Shown piece after piece: positions 1-12,400 of a DNA stretch of 64,000 bases. The first letter of the stretch is position 1. Each line of letters begins with the position of its first letter. Source of the DNA: Hybos culiciformis (Eukaryota; Arthropoda; Insecta; Diptera; Hybotidae); contig OZ023273.1 of NCBI GenBank assembly GCA_964007475.1, positions 11,173,922 to 11,237,921 of the forward strand, written 5' to 3'. The notes below the pieces were generated by a model. It worked only from the letters and a program-made list of their open reading frames with translations, was not told the DNA's origin and made no database searches. The translations under genes were made by a program, and so were the position numbers.

Positions 1-796
1 GAGTTTAATTAATTCATATCAGACTCCAAATCCAATTAATTTTTAAAGCCAAGCTTGAAATCGTAAACATGCTTGTATGTAGGTACAGTAAAAGTACATA
101 ATAAAGATATAAGTATTTTTGTGTACAATAGTTTTCAGTTGTACATCGGATATTGATTTCAAGGATTTGACTTCATCTATATTTTAATTAAGGGTTGAAA
201 GGTTTTATACTTTTATAAATATACTTTTTAAGAGCTAGAATTAAAAAATTAACTCCCACCGTATTATTTAAAGAATTATTTAATTATGAGTTTCGTTGCA
301 TTCAAATGAATATCCTCTTTCGCAATAACAAAATAAAAAACTTTAACACCCTCTTATGTTTTTGAAATAAAAAATTGGCGGGAAATGAAAAAAAATATTA
401 ACAATAGTAGTAATTTTGATGTATTTAAATTTTGCGACAACCTGAATGCCCCTTTAAATAGATTTCAATAAAAAATGAATACATGTGTACATAAATGTAA
501 GTAAAAAAAAATTAAGAATATTAATACAATTAAAAAATATGCTTTCTGGAATATATTATATAATTTATTTAAATTAAATTTATTAAACAATTAAAGGCGA
601 ACGTTTCTAAAACTTAATGATAAGAATTAAGAATTTTTTTTTTTTTATGTTAGAAATTATTTTTAATAAATTTTTTTTTAATTCAAATAATAGTTTTTAA
701 AATTATGGAAAAAGATACTTTAGTTTTAATTTGTAGCCCGTAAGATAAACATCTTTATTTACCGGGATAGTGATTAAAGAACAAACTAAAATAAAA
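1..796. other. AT-rich upstream flank
   Basis: No gene is visible. The stretch is low-complexity A/T sequence with homopolymer runs, and it must contain the promoter and 5' UTR of the first peptidase-like gene. I could not place a clear TATA box or initiator. A GTG 27 bases upstream of the chosen ATG extends the open frame but is not a likely eukaryotic start. Confidence 0.5.
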
Positions 797-3700
797 ATGA
801 AATCATCCACAAAATTCAAATTGAACTTTATTATTATTACTTATTTAAATTTCGTAAATTGTAATGAGAATTTTGAATCAATCGAATGGCATCAGCGTGG
901 AATAATTCAGTTTTCGAAACATTTTAAGCCTGATGATTTAAGGGCGCTGGGAAATAATATGACGAAATTCATGGATACATCTGTAAAACCATGTGAAAAT
1001 TTTTATCAATATGTTTGCGGAAAATGGCATAAAATGCACCCATTGCAAAATGGCCAAAAAGAAATAACTGCAACTGATTTATTTCGAAATGAAACAATGC
1101 AAACTCTTTTGAGAATACTTAAAGAACCATCTCAGATTCATAATAATTGGAGAAAAGAAGAAAATGTAAAAAACTATTATAAATCTTGTGCTAATATCGA
1201 TTTATTATTAAAGCTTGGAGCTGGACCTATAGTTGATTTAATAAATGCATTAAATGGTGGTATGCCAGAGTTATCATATGGTCGTTGGACTCAGTCATCA
1301 TTTGATTGGCTTGATACTATAACTAAAATAAAATCTGAATTTGGTATGTTGTTTATCGTTTTTGTAATCGTCAATTAGAAAATTTCTTGAAGTTTAGAAA
1401 AAATGTATAATTCAAAGCAAATTCCAGTACAATTATTAATATTTTTTTTTTTTGAAATTTGATTCCGTGCCATCTGGAATCTCGCACATTTGATAATCTT
1501 TCTAATGGCTTCATTAAAATTGAATTCGGATGTGATACAAAGAGATGGTACGAATGGAATTTTAATTTTTTTTTTGTAACATACATCATATAATATATAA
1601 TATTTAGATACTATTGATGATATAGAAGATATTAACTAATACAGATGTGGTCCGAATAGATAAATAAATGTAATATTATTAGTGTTAGATAAAATTTTTA
1701 AGCTGGTATTATATTTACATTTTCTTAAAGTTTTCCATTTCGGTTTTTCATATACAAAAATAATATGTTTATAATGTCGACACATCTATTTAATAGTGAA
1801 GTAGGTCAACTTGATTTTTGAGTAAATTCATTAACTCTACAAAAGAAATGGATTTCAAAAATATATTAAAATATTTTAAAGTTCTTGACTTTTTTTAATT
1901 AATGTAAATTGTCTAATTTTTGTTTTTTCACCTGTTTTGATCTTAAAAATTCCTTTAAAATATGGTTTTGGCTGTCGTTACTAGATCCATTTTCGGTGAT
2001 TTATCGCTATATATCCTAAGCCGAGCGTGGAGACGGAGTTTTGGGGTTCTAATTTTACTTAACAGACAGATTAAGTTTTTCTACTAAAAACCATTTTCAA
2101 ACGTCGCAGAATCTTACGTGTTTTACAAATACTCCTTAAACGGCAAAATTTCAAATAATTTTCTACGGTTTGAACACAATATAATGCATAATGGTCAGTA
2201 GTAAATGTTTTTTTTTACTACCAATATAGGTATTGATATTTTGGTTGGATCTGATTATTTTAAAGATGATGATGAAAATATAAAAATAATCATTAATGCA
2301 GTAGAGCTTTCACCGATTCCTAAAGAATACTATTTGAATAGTACGTATGAAAAACAACTTAATGAGTATCGCAATCGAGTTGCTCGGAATTTAAGGAAAA
2401 TGGGAATTTCGGAGAATCATGCAGAAACTCTGGCAAATGATTTCATTCATTTGGAAACTAGAATTTATCGTCATACTCATTCAGCACCAGTTATGCAAGA
2501 TATAATTTTAGAAGATTTGAATAGAAAATATCCTTTGCTTGGACTTCATCACTACATTAAAAAACTATACGATTTCAGTAGAAAACGAATTATTGTGAAT
2601 TCTAATTATTTGGAATCATTGACAAGCGGAATTCAGGCAACATCACAAGTTAAAATAGCTAATTATATTCATTACAAGTTTGCTGAAAAGTTTTTGGATT
2701 TTTTTGATGTACCATTTGGCTATCAAGAACGAGAAGATTACTGCCTTGATTTGGTTGTAAAATTTTTCCCCGACAATACAATTAGAATGTATTACAATCG
2801 ATTTCATCAATTTTTCGACGATAGACTAATCGACTTCAATGAAATTTTAATGTATTTACGCACCTCATTTATTACATCTGTTAGTAATAATTTATGGTTG
2901 GATTTAAGAACAAAAAATAAAATAATTGATAAACTTAAAATGGTAAAGCTAGAATTTTTGGGAGCAAATAATGAAGACAGTTATGATGAGGAATATTTGT
3001 ATCCTTCGGTAAAAATTGATCAAAAAAATTTTTTTAATAACACTTTAGCTTTGCTGAGACATCATCAGAAAATTTGGAGCAAAGGTCAAGTTCCTCAAGA
3101 TCTTAATTCTGAAGATAAAATTATAAACAAGTTCGAGTTAAATGCTTATTACGAACCAGTTGGTAAGATTAATAAAATTATTATGATTTAATGAGCCCTT
3201 ATTTTATTTTCCACTCATTGTCTTATTCAAAAACAAATTTAAATGTCGTCAAATTGTCTTTCTTTTAAAACTGTTAAGTCTTTATTATTATGTGAGAAAA
3301 AAAAAATATTCTAACCCAGCATGTCAATCAGTCGTTCAATCACTGAAAAGTTTTGTAAGAAAAAGAGCTACAATTTCTGAAAAAAATCTAATGTCAATTT
3401 GTTAAGAATTAAATGAATGAAAAAGTAAAAGTTATTATTAATTAAAAGCTGCTTTAATCGATTACAGGTAATGTTCTAAAATTACCAATTTTTATGGTTC
3501 AACATCCATTCTATAATCCTGATTATCCAAAATCCATGGTTTATGCCAGATTAGTGACATATTTAGCTAAAGCTTTGAGTTTGGGTTTAGATCCAAAAAG
3601 CAAATATGTTGAAATTGCAGGTCAATATAATAACAGACGTATTGGCCATGATTGGTGGTCTCCGTCTTCAAAACGAGTCCTTAAGGAAAAAAAAAATTGT

Positions 3701-4084
3701 TTCCGGAACCAAATCAAAGAATTATCTGAGAGTTATATAAATTATGACAGGAATAAGAGAATTTTGGTTGAAGATGAAATTTTTGCTGAAACTGGTGCAG
3801 TTGAAATAGCATTTAATGCTTACTTAAGTTATTTAAATCATACCAACAGTTTATATCTATTGAAAGGTGAAACATTGCCCGGCTTTGACTTTACTAATAC
3901 TCAATTATTTTTTGTAACATATGCTCAACAATGGTGTAAAAGTCTGAAGTCAATTGATGAATATTTTAAATTTGATATTATTTATTCATTAGCAAATTTT
4001 AAGGAATTTTCAAAAGATTTTCGATGTGCCGATGGCAGTTGGATGAATCCAAATAAAAATAATTGTACAATATGGGGTAATTGA
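797..4084 (+). CDS. Secreted M13 (neprilysin-like) peptidase homologue, probably inactive
   Basis: Three coding exons, 797-1343, 2230-3162 and 3468-4084, join in phase (both introns phase 1) to 698 aa, a normal length for M13 zinc metallopeptidases, which trim secreted peptides. The ATG at 797 gives a hydrophobic signal-peptide-like start ending near VNC, so the product is probably secreted rather than a type II membrane protein. The M13 N-terminal signature is clear (PCENFYQYVCGKW), as are NAYYEP (from about residue 487) and the C-terminal end DGSWMNPNKNNCTIW, the family's CxxW. At the place where the family has HExxH the sequence reads TYLAK (about 524-528), so both zinc-binding His and the catalytic Glu are gone. 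The ENxAD motif reads EIFAE (597-601), keeping the Glu ligand only. By family knowledge this should abolish zinc catalysis, so a binding or decoy role is an inference. The open frame and intact splice sites argue against a pseudogene. A paralogue lies 2.9 kb downstream. Confidence 0.87.
1344..2229 (+). other. Intron 1 of the first M13 gene
   Basis: This 886-bp intron has donor GTATGT at 1344 and acceptor AATATAG ending at 2229, in phase 1. Reading through it hits a stop at 1376-1378. Around 1960-2110 the base composition is less A/T-poor in complexity than its surroundings, but no domain or mobile-element signature can be named. Confidence 0.7.
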
Positions 4085-7017
4085 ACTTAAATTTGACAAA
4101 ATCTTATCAAACTAAATTCAAATTTTTCTCCTCATGAAATATGTATTATATGTTTTAAGTTCCAATGGGGTTGTAAACCATTTGGTAAAATAGAGATATA
4201 TAGATTAAGCTTTTTTTTAGGATTTAATTTACCTAAATTATATTTATATATATTTTTGTATATTTTACACAAAAAAAGTTACTAAAAATATTAAACGATA
4301 CAAAAAAAATAAATTTTTATCTTCAAATGTTTTTTAATCATGAAATGAAAATCGTATGGAAAAATGAATCCGTGATCAATAAAATTTTCATAAGAAATCA
4401 TACATAAGGGTATGCATTAAATAACTAATTCGAATTGATAATTTCTAGTTAATTTCGAGAATGAAAGGAAGACGTCAAGAAATCATAAACTTGAATTACA
4501 TAAAACAAAACACGTGATTTGATCTTTATCATTTAATTAAAAATTATGATTATTTTCCATTTATCTTCCATTGATTACGTCATTAGTATTGGTTTATACA
4601 CCCATTTTCAACCAAAAAGAAATATTTATATAATAAATACATGTATTTATTATTAAATAATAAACTAAAAATAAAAAATAAATTTTAATTTTATTCGATT
4701 TGATTTTTGATTTGATTATTAATCGAATAAGTTGTGCTTATTTATATAAAATAAGAGTAATTTAAAAAAGAGACAAGTGTTAGTTTTTGAATAAGTATTA
4801 AGTATTTAAATTTTTGAGATATTTTCAAAATTTTTAACTTTTTTTATTTTTGTTAATTCGTCGTAGTAAATGAAGTCAATATTTTTTTACGTAGAACTCG
4901 TCAATAGAGTTTGTTAACTCAATTTTTTTTTTTTTTTTATATTCACAAAAGTTTACCCACAAATTACATTCTAATCTCAAAATCATAACTTCGATCAAAG
5001 ATAAAACAATATATGTATAAGAATGTTACAGTATAATTTCAGATTGGATTTTTTGGGAAAACGTCAAAGACGTAATTTTACCTTTAGAGTTTATTTTTCT
5101 CTACGTGAAAAAAAACTTAAGATCGCTGAGCCAGACCATTTTGATTTTCGGCGTTTCAACTAATAAATCTTATGTATTTAATATACGTAAAAGATCGTAG
5201 CGTATGTATATTTAAGTTAATGGTATATCCAATACAAAATTTAGTTGAATAGTTTTCTTTATTTACATATTATTATCAGTTTACAAGAAAGTCAAAAAGC
5301 AAATTCAAATTTTCAAAGTTTTCAAAGTTTTCATACTTTTAAAAACGTATAACATGTATTGAATAGTACATTATGTAAATAGATTACTTTATAAGAAAAT
5401 TATTATTTCAATGTAATATTTTTATTTTACTTTGAATACCTTTTATAGAGTACAACAAGTTTTTTTTTATCCATTGCGTTCGAGAAATAAACTTGAATCC
5501 GCAAGCATCAAATAATGGTCAAGCATAATATTTTTTATTATTTTTATTGAATATTTTGTTAGTGATGAATAAATAATTAATTTTTTTCTTATTAAAAACA
5601 ATATTATTATGATTTGCATAATAAAATAATTCAAAAGAAAATAAAAAAATATGTACATATACATATATAAACTAACCTTGAAAATTTAAACTGAATAAAT
5701 TTTATGACGAACTTAGGATAACCGGCACATCTATTTAATCACAAATTTCAAATTAAAAAATTTTGTAAATATATGTACCTATATTATGTTTGTTAAAATT
5801 AAAACAAAAAATAATAATAAATGGGTCAAATTGTCAGTTTAATTTATAGAGTTAAGTGAAATTTTTAGAAATCTAATTATCTAATGTCTACTTCAAACAG
5901 ACAAAAAAATTGATTAATCAGTCTCATTGTCTTATTTATTAAACTTCAGGGATCTTTGACATTCTAATTTGTTTAATATTGCTAAAGCTCATGTATGTTA
6001 TGTTCATATGCATATCGATAATTGAATTTCATATTTAAAATATTATGTACAATATAGCTTTAATAATATTATGTCTGTATTTTAATTGATTGCTTTGAAA
6101 GAAAAATTAATTTATTTCAACTTTAAAATCTATGAAAAACAGGAAGATATCACGAATTTTAGACAATTTATACTCAAAATTATGAAATATTAAGAAAAAT
6201 TAAAAAATTTGTTGTTAGCAGAGAAATTAGTATAAAAACGGTATTTAAAAAAAAAATTGTTTTTAGGTAGATTGCCTAATTCCGAAGAAATTATGAACTG
6301 GTTTGTTAAATTTCATAATTTTTTATGTTTACTTCCTTCCTGATGTTGGAATAAATATATCTGGTATAAAAAGAAGATATTTGCGCAGATTCTCCCAAAT
6401 AGTTTATTACCATTCAATAAGTCCATAAAATCTATCGCAAAATATGTAGAGTATAAAAAAATTAGTATTTAAATTTTGAATTAACAATTATTTTCGGCCT
6501 AAAAAGTTGTTCAACAAATGTTTGATTTATTTTTAATGTAAACTAAACAAATGTTCGATTTCAAACATATACTCCGAATCCTTATGTCACGTCAAAGATA
6601 AATTGTTTTTTTTTTTTATAAAATACAATCATTAAAATTGTTTTAAAATCTTTTATGTCAATCGGAAACTAAAAGGTAAATCCCAGACTGCAAATTATTT
6701 TAAAGTAATGACTTTAGAGTTTAATTTTATATATGAATAAAATCAATAAAGGTTATTAAAAATGTTGGCAAGAAATTTCTTATGAATTTTTAATTTTTTT
6801 TTTATTTATATTTCTAATATTTTGCTAGAAAGATAATAATAAACAGCTTAAATTCTAAATTATGCTAATTATCTTATTTTTCGAATATTTTTCTCAAAAA
6901 AGCACTTCTACTTGAGAAAAATCAACAAAATTGAATATTATTCAAAACTTTTTTTTACTATAAATTAACTTAGCCGAGTTATTTCAATATCAGTTTAATT
7001 TCTTCTTTACGGTCGTA
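4085..7017. other. Intergenic spacer between the two M13 genes
   Basis: About 2.9 kb of A/T-rich sequence without a credible gene. A candidate AATAAA for the upstream gene lies at 4308-4313. The downstream end carries the core promoter of the second M13 gene. Confidence 0.6.
6959..6995 (+). promoter_or_regulatory. TATA box plus arthropod initiator of the second M13 gene
   Basis: TATAAA lies at 6959-6964 and TCAGTT, matching the arthropod initiator TCAGTY, at 6990-6995. The spacing from the first T of the TATA box to the initiator A is 33 bases, close to the usual distance. This would give a 5' UTR of about 26 bases before the ATG at 7018. The site was judged by eye. Confidence 0.5.
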
Positions 7018-9447
7018 ATGTTAAAATATGTGGTGACAATTTTTTTATATCTGGCCATTACATCATTGGCAGATGAAACTAAAGATAATGTTCGGAAAGA
7101 AGCTTTAGAAAATATTAATAAATATTTGAATCCTTCAGCTAATCCTTGTGATAATTTTTACCAATATGCCTGTGGAAATTGGGAAAAATATAATAAAATT
7201 CCTGAAGGCGAAAAATTAATTAATGGCCATCTTAAATTATCTGCAAATATTTTGGAAGAATTGAAGACATTGTTGGAACAGGATACACCGGTTTTTAATG
7301 GTGATATCGAAACAAAAATTAAAGATTTTTATAAATCTTGTTTAAAAACTGATAAACAAAAATCATTGGAACCATTAAATCATTTTTTCACTGAAATTAA
7401 TGGTTTACCACCACTTTTGAATAAAGAATGGGATGAATCAAAGTTCAATTGGATGCAACTAGTTTCAAAACTTCAGTCATATGGTTTTGATTCTCTTTTG
7501 GGTGTAAAAATCACCAGCGAAGGAACAGATAAAAATAAGATTTTTGTTGGCGAAGTTACTTTACCATTATTGCCATCAACATTTGTCGATTCTTCTAAAA
7601 AAGCACAGATCGATGATTATTTAGAGTATATTTCGAAAACATTGACTGAAAAGTTCTCTGTAGAAGCTGGAGAAGCTAAAAAAGTTGCTTCAGAAATTAT
7701 TGAATTCCAGACTCAATTAGCAAAAGGAGTTGCTCTTGAGAACACAGTTCTTGACAAAGATAAAAAATATGTAGAAAAAACAGTTGAACAATTAAATACT
7801 GAGTATCCAGCTGTTGAATGGGATAAATTTTTATCAGATGTTTTTGAAACACCAATTACTAAGTCTCAAGCTATTATTGAATTACAAAAAGAACAGGGAC
7901 CTCAGTATTTGACAAATCTGTTTGAATTATTGGAAAAAACCCCAAAATCAATTATTTCTAATTTCATATTTTGGTCTACTGTACGTCAATTCCTTAATGT
8001 AGCTGCTGTTCCAACAGAAAATACATGGCGTTATTGTGTTACCAAAACCAAGACTACCTTTCCTTATGAAATCGGTTACATGTATTCACAAAAACATTAC
8101 GATAATGAAGTTAAATCAGATATCGAGACAATGGTTGAAGATGTAAAAAAAACCTTCCATGAAGGATTAGAAAAAGCTGAGTGGGTTGACGAAGAAACAA
8201 AAAAAATTGCCTTGAACCGTGTTGACAGTAAGTTTAAGTTTGTGTAAAATTTTTATTTTTTTTTTTAATATTTACTATTATCGGAATTGAAACCCTTTGG
8301 CTTCGAAAGGGAGTGTCAAGCAGAACATTTGAATCCTACTGGAATTTGCTTATATATAACATGAATAACTTTAACTTTTATTTTATCTTATTCAAATTTT
8401 TGATTGGATCTGAATTTTTTCCAATTTATACAACTATGAACATATATTCGCAAAAATAAAATATGGGGTTCGATTAATGACTTGTTTTACCTTAATTAAG
8501 TAGGTAATTTCTGACAGTTGAAGTCTGAGGTCTATAGTCTGCAAATAATATAACTAACTCTATAATTTTGATCACTCATCAAATATTCTACATTTCGGCT
8601 TCTCAGACGACTAAAATATTCTAAAATTGAAAATAAAATAAAATTTTAATTAATAGGTATTAAATTGTCGATTATTGGGTATCCAAAAGAGCAAAAATAC
8701 AATGCTGATGATAATTTATTAAAAATATCAATAAGTGCAGATGAATATTTCAAAAATTATATCGAACTTCAACATCATATTCACAAGGCTTATAATAAAA
8801 AATTGTTGACAAAAACAAAAGTCGATGAATTAGCATTGGATCCAACATCTATTCAGCTCTATTATGATATTTATGAGAATACTGTAAAAGTCACTTTAGG
8901 ATTCTTAAATTTACCATTTTATAATAAGAATTTACCGAGAAACATGAAATTTGCTCAATTGGGTGCAGTTCTAGTGCATGAAATTTCACACGCTGTTGAT
9001 AGGTTGGGTCAAAACATTGATTTATCAGGTAAAAATGTATTCTGGTGGTCTGAAAAAGCATCAAATGAGTTTTATGACAAGTCAACATGTTTCTCTAAAG
9101 TATATGAAAAATATGGCGTTTCAGATGTCACTGAAAATTTAGCAGACAATATCGGTATAAAATATTCGTACTTAACTTATAAAAAATGGGCTGACAGTAT
9201 TAAAGATGAAAAGAAGGATGTATTTGAATTAGAACAATTCCCAGGATTAGATTATACATATAGTCAATTATTCTTTTTAACACATGCCCAGACTTGGTGT
9301 CATTTTGCACAAGAAAATGGAAAAGTCACATATCCAGTAGAATTTAGAATTAATTTACCAATGTGGAATTTGGATGAATTTTCTAAAGAATTTAAATGTC
9401 CCGACGGTTCAGCAATGAATCCAAAAGACAAATGTACATTATGGTAG
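7018..9447 (+). CDS. Secreted M13 (neprilysin-like) zinc metallopeptidase with HExxH
   Basis: Two exons, 7018-8227 and 8657-9447, join in phase 1 to 666 aa. The N-terminus is a signal-peptide-like hydrophobic segment ending near SLAD, followed directly by the M13 signature PCDNFYQYACGNW. The zinc and catalytic motif HEISH is at residues 511-515, and ENLAD (563-567) supplies the third zinc ligand and the accessory Asp. The end is CPDGSAMNPKDKCTLW, with the family CxxW. Two parts are odd. The substrate-binding N-A-(Y/F)-Y motif is replaced by a sequence around SIQLYYD (about 468-474), and the His before the conserved FRI arginine (His711 of human neprilysin) appears to be Thr628. A zinc enzyme is likely, but with altered substrate handling. 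The family cleaves small peptides extracellularly; the substrate here is unknown. Its intron site differs from both introns of the upstream paralogue. Confidence 0.93.
8228..8656 (+). other. Intron of the second M13 gene
   Basis: This 429-bp intron has donor GTAAGT at 8228 and acceptor TTAATAG ending at 8656, in phase 1. It contains in-frame stops soon after the donor. I see no mobile element in it. Confidence 0.8.
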
Positions 9448-9471
9448 ATTTTAAATGAAATTGATTTTTAA

Positions 9472-9477
9472 AATAAA
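9472..9477 (+). terminator. Poly(A) signal of the second M13 gene
   Basis: AATAAA occurs 25 bases after the stop codon, and a second AATAAA follows about 30 bases later. The short 3' UTR suits a compact insect gene. Confidence 0.55.
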
Positions 9478-12400
9478 GTTACTTCTTAAATTGTTTTTGT
9501 TATTTAATAAAAAAAACCTTTAAATACAATTTTTTTAATTTATTCGAAACATACATTTAGGTAAAAAACATAAAGTTAAAAGGATTTCTAAAAACTAAAC
9601 ATAATTTTACATACGGCCTAATTTTCATTAATTTTTAAAAACATCTATTAATAATTCAAGATTATTATTGTCATAATTTGTTAAGGCTATCATATATCTA
9701 TAATGTAGTGTTCTATTATTAAAAATCTATGCGTGCGACATTTATTCTGAATAAATTAAATGACTTATTTTTTATTAATTTTAACACAAAAAAAATATTA
9801 TAATAATAAAAAAAAGTATTCATAAAAACAAAAACATACACATTTTCGTACAAATTAATAACAACACTTCATTAATATATTATATATTGCGTTTTCAAAT
9901 ACATAATCTATTTCATTGAGTGAGGCATGTATGCATTTATAACTTAACAAAAAAAATTATATTATTTTTAATAATCTCGCAAATGCACAAGAACAATACG
10001 TATTTCTATGTTGTTTTTGTTTGTGCCTATCAAGAATATTCAAATCCGGCGTAAATAAGAAATGTTTTTAGTTCGTTTTTCTATCAAAAATTAAAAAAAA
10101 AAAAACAAATTATAATATTTTAATTTTTTGTCTGCATGTTCGTCTTTTAAATAGATTTTCCACTATAGGGCGATGTTTATACTGTCACCAGAGAATGCCA
10201 AAGTGTTTTCTATCTTGTCCACTTTGATATTTAATACGATTATGATCTAGAATTCTAGATATAGATAGATGTTTAATTTAGGAACCTAAAAAATGTATAT
10301 AGCCCCCGATTTAGTCCAAGGATTCGGATGTGGAGCTGAATTTGGTGATGCGAAGGTAGAAAAAAAATGTTTATTAAAAAAATGTTTTAAATGTTAATAT
10401 TAAAAAATGTATAATTCATAAGATACATTGTTCTTTTTTTTTTTTGAAAATTGTATTTACCTACATCAGAAGATTCTTTAGAATAAATATAATTTGGAGC
10501 TTCTTTTTGACTATTCGAGAACACTGCTTTTTATCTTTCTTTAAAATATACATTGCAGACTTAGGTACATGACTAAATTAGTTAACGAGAACATTAAAAA
10601 GTAAAATTAAAATTAAGACATGTTAATGTTGTTCGTTAAAAATTTTTATAAAATATAAATTGTTTGTTCGTACCTAATAATAATTATTGCGTGAAGTCTA
10701 ATTATTATTTTACTAATTACATACATAATTGATATTTTTCAAGGAAATTCAGTTCAAAATAGATTGACAAAACAATAATTATAATATTTTGGTAAATTGA
10801 AATGATTATCTTTTAATAAATAGATAATGTTTTTAATTTCTTTTGCTCCTAAAAGTTTAAAAAAAAAACAATGTTTATTGCAAAAAGTTTTAGCTGTTCT
10901 ACGAATTTTTACCATTTTATTAGCAATATTTTAAAAAAAGAAACAGAGTATAGGTTTTTTGTGGTATTTTTCTCGTAAATAACAATAACAAAATAGATAG
11001 GTAGATTAGTAAAATTATTAGTTTTATAAGAAAAAAAAGCAAATAAAATTGCATTAGAATTTAAAACTTCTCGTAAAGTTTAGTAAAGCAGTAAGTTAAA
11101 ATTTACTACAATACAGCAACTTTTCAAATTGAGAAAAATTATTATCAATCATATTATAGATCGTGAAAAAAGGTTGGTTAACATATTATTTAACAAGTTC
11201 CAGCGTCAAAAAAAAATCCAGTTCACGTTCTCACACTATCACAAATCACCATATCCACTAAATTACTTCTTTGAAATATCTCAAAAAATCACAGTTAGAA
11301 ATATTAAAGTTAGTCTCGAAAAACAAATGTCATCGAATAATTTACTAACAAAAAAAAAATATTTTTTTTCTTTTCAGGCTAAACATCATTATTCTTTTAC
11401 ATGAACAGAAAACTAAGAAATAATTTTTTCAAAATAAAATTATTTTATTAGTGCTGAAAAAATTTTTTCCACATTCAAAATTAAAATTGAAATTTTATTT
11501 TTGATAAAATTAATCATAATTATTTGAAATTATTTGAAATCATAATACATGCTACAACATCAAATAAGAAGGTATGTATGTTCAATTTATTTTTTTAAAG
11601 TTAATTTGTTTTTAAATTAATTTCATTGAATTTATTGAATTTTCAACAGAGTTAAAATTAATATTTAATTTGTTACTATTTTAATTAAAATAATTTTTTT
11701 TTTGGATGATAGTCACAGGCACGAGGCATCCCTTATTATTTTTCTAAAAGAAAATTATTTTTCTAAGCATATAAAATGTAATACCATCAAAATCGTTATT
11801 TAAAAACTTAGTCTGTTTTTTTTTTATTTTTGTTTTATTTAATTTGAAGTTTTTATTAAATTTAACATCGATAAACAATGTTTATTGGTTTTCATATTCT
11901 TCAGTCATAAAATTTATTTCTATTTAATTTTATATGAAGTTGTTGCTTCGTTTTTGAAGATTACATATAAATTACAATAAATTTTTATATTTTTCAAGGA
12001 TGTAAGTCTATTAATTATCAAAACATCGTTATAGTCTTCTTTTTTCAATAATATTCACTTGCCAGTCACAGTTTTCTATCGCTATAATTTTGTGTACAAT
12101 AATGTTTCGAAAGAGCACGTTTGGCTTCGAAGTCGCGGATATGAATTTCTATATAATAAATTAATAAATGATGTTTGTAAAGTACCAAATCATATACATA
12201 TACGCCTATCTTCCTACAAAAAACTTTTGTAATAAAAATTATTCATTTTCTTCCAATCAATGATACAATATACATTAGCAAAAAAAGATTTATTTATTTA
12301 TTTTTTTTTTTTTTTCATTGACCCAAATTTCATTCAAATTGTGGCTTGAACGTTCTATTCTCAATAATAGTAAACGTTTTATTGTTTGATTTTATGTTGA

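Noticed and set aside
11129..11404. 91-codon open frame on +
   Set aside because: Lys/Phe/Ser-rich, low-complexity, with no motif; expected by chance in A/T-rich DNA.
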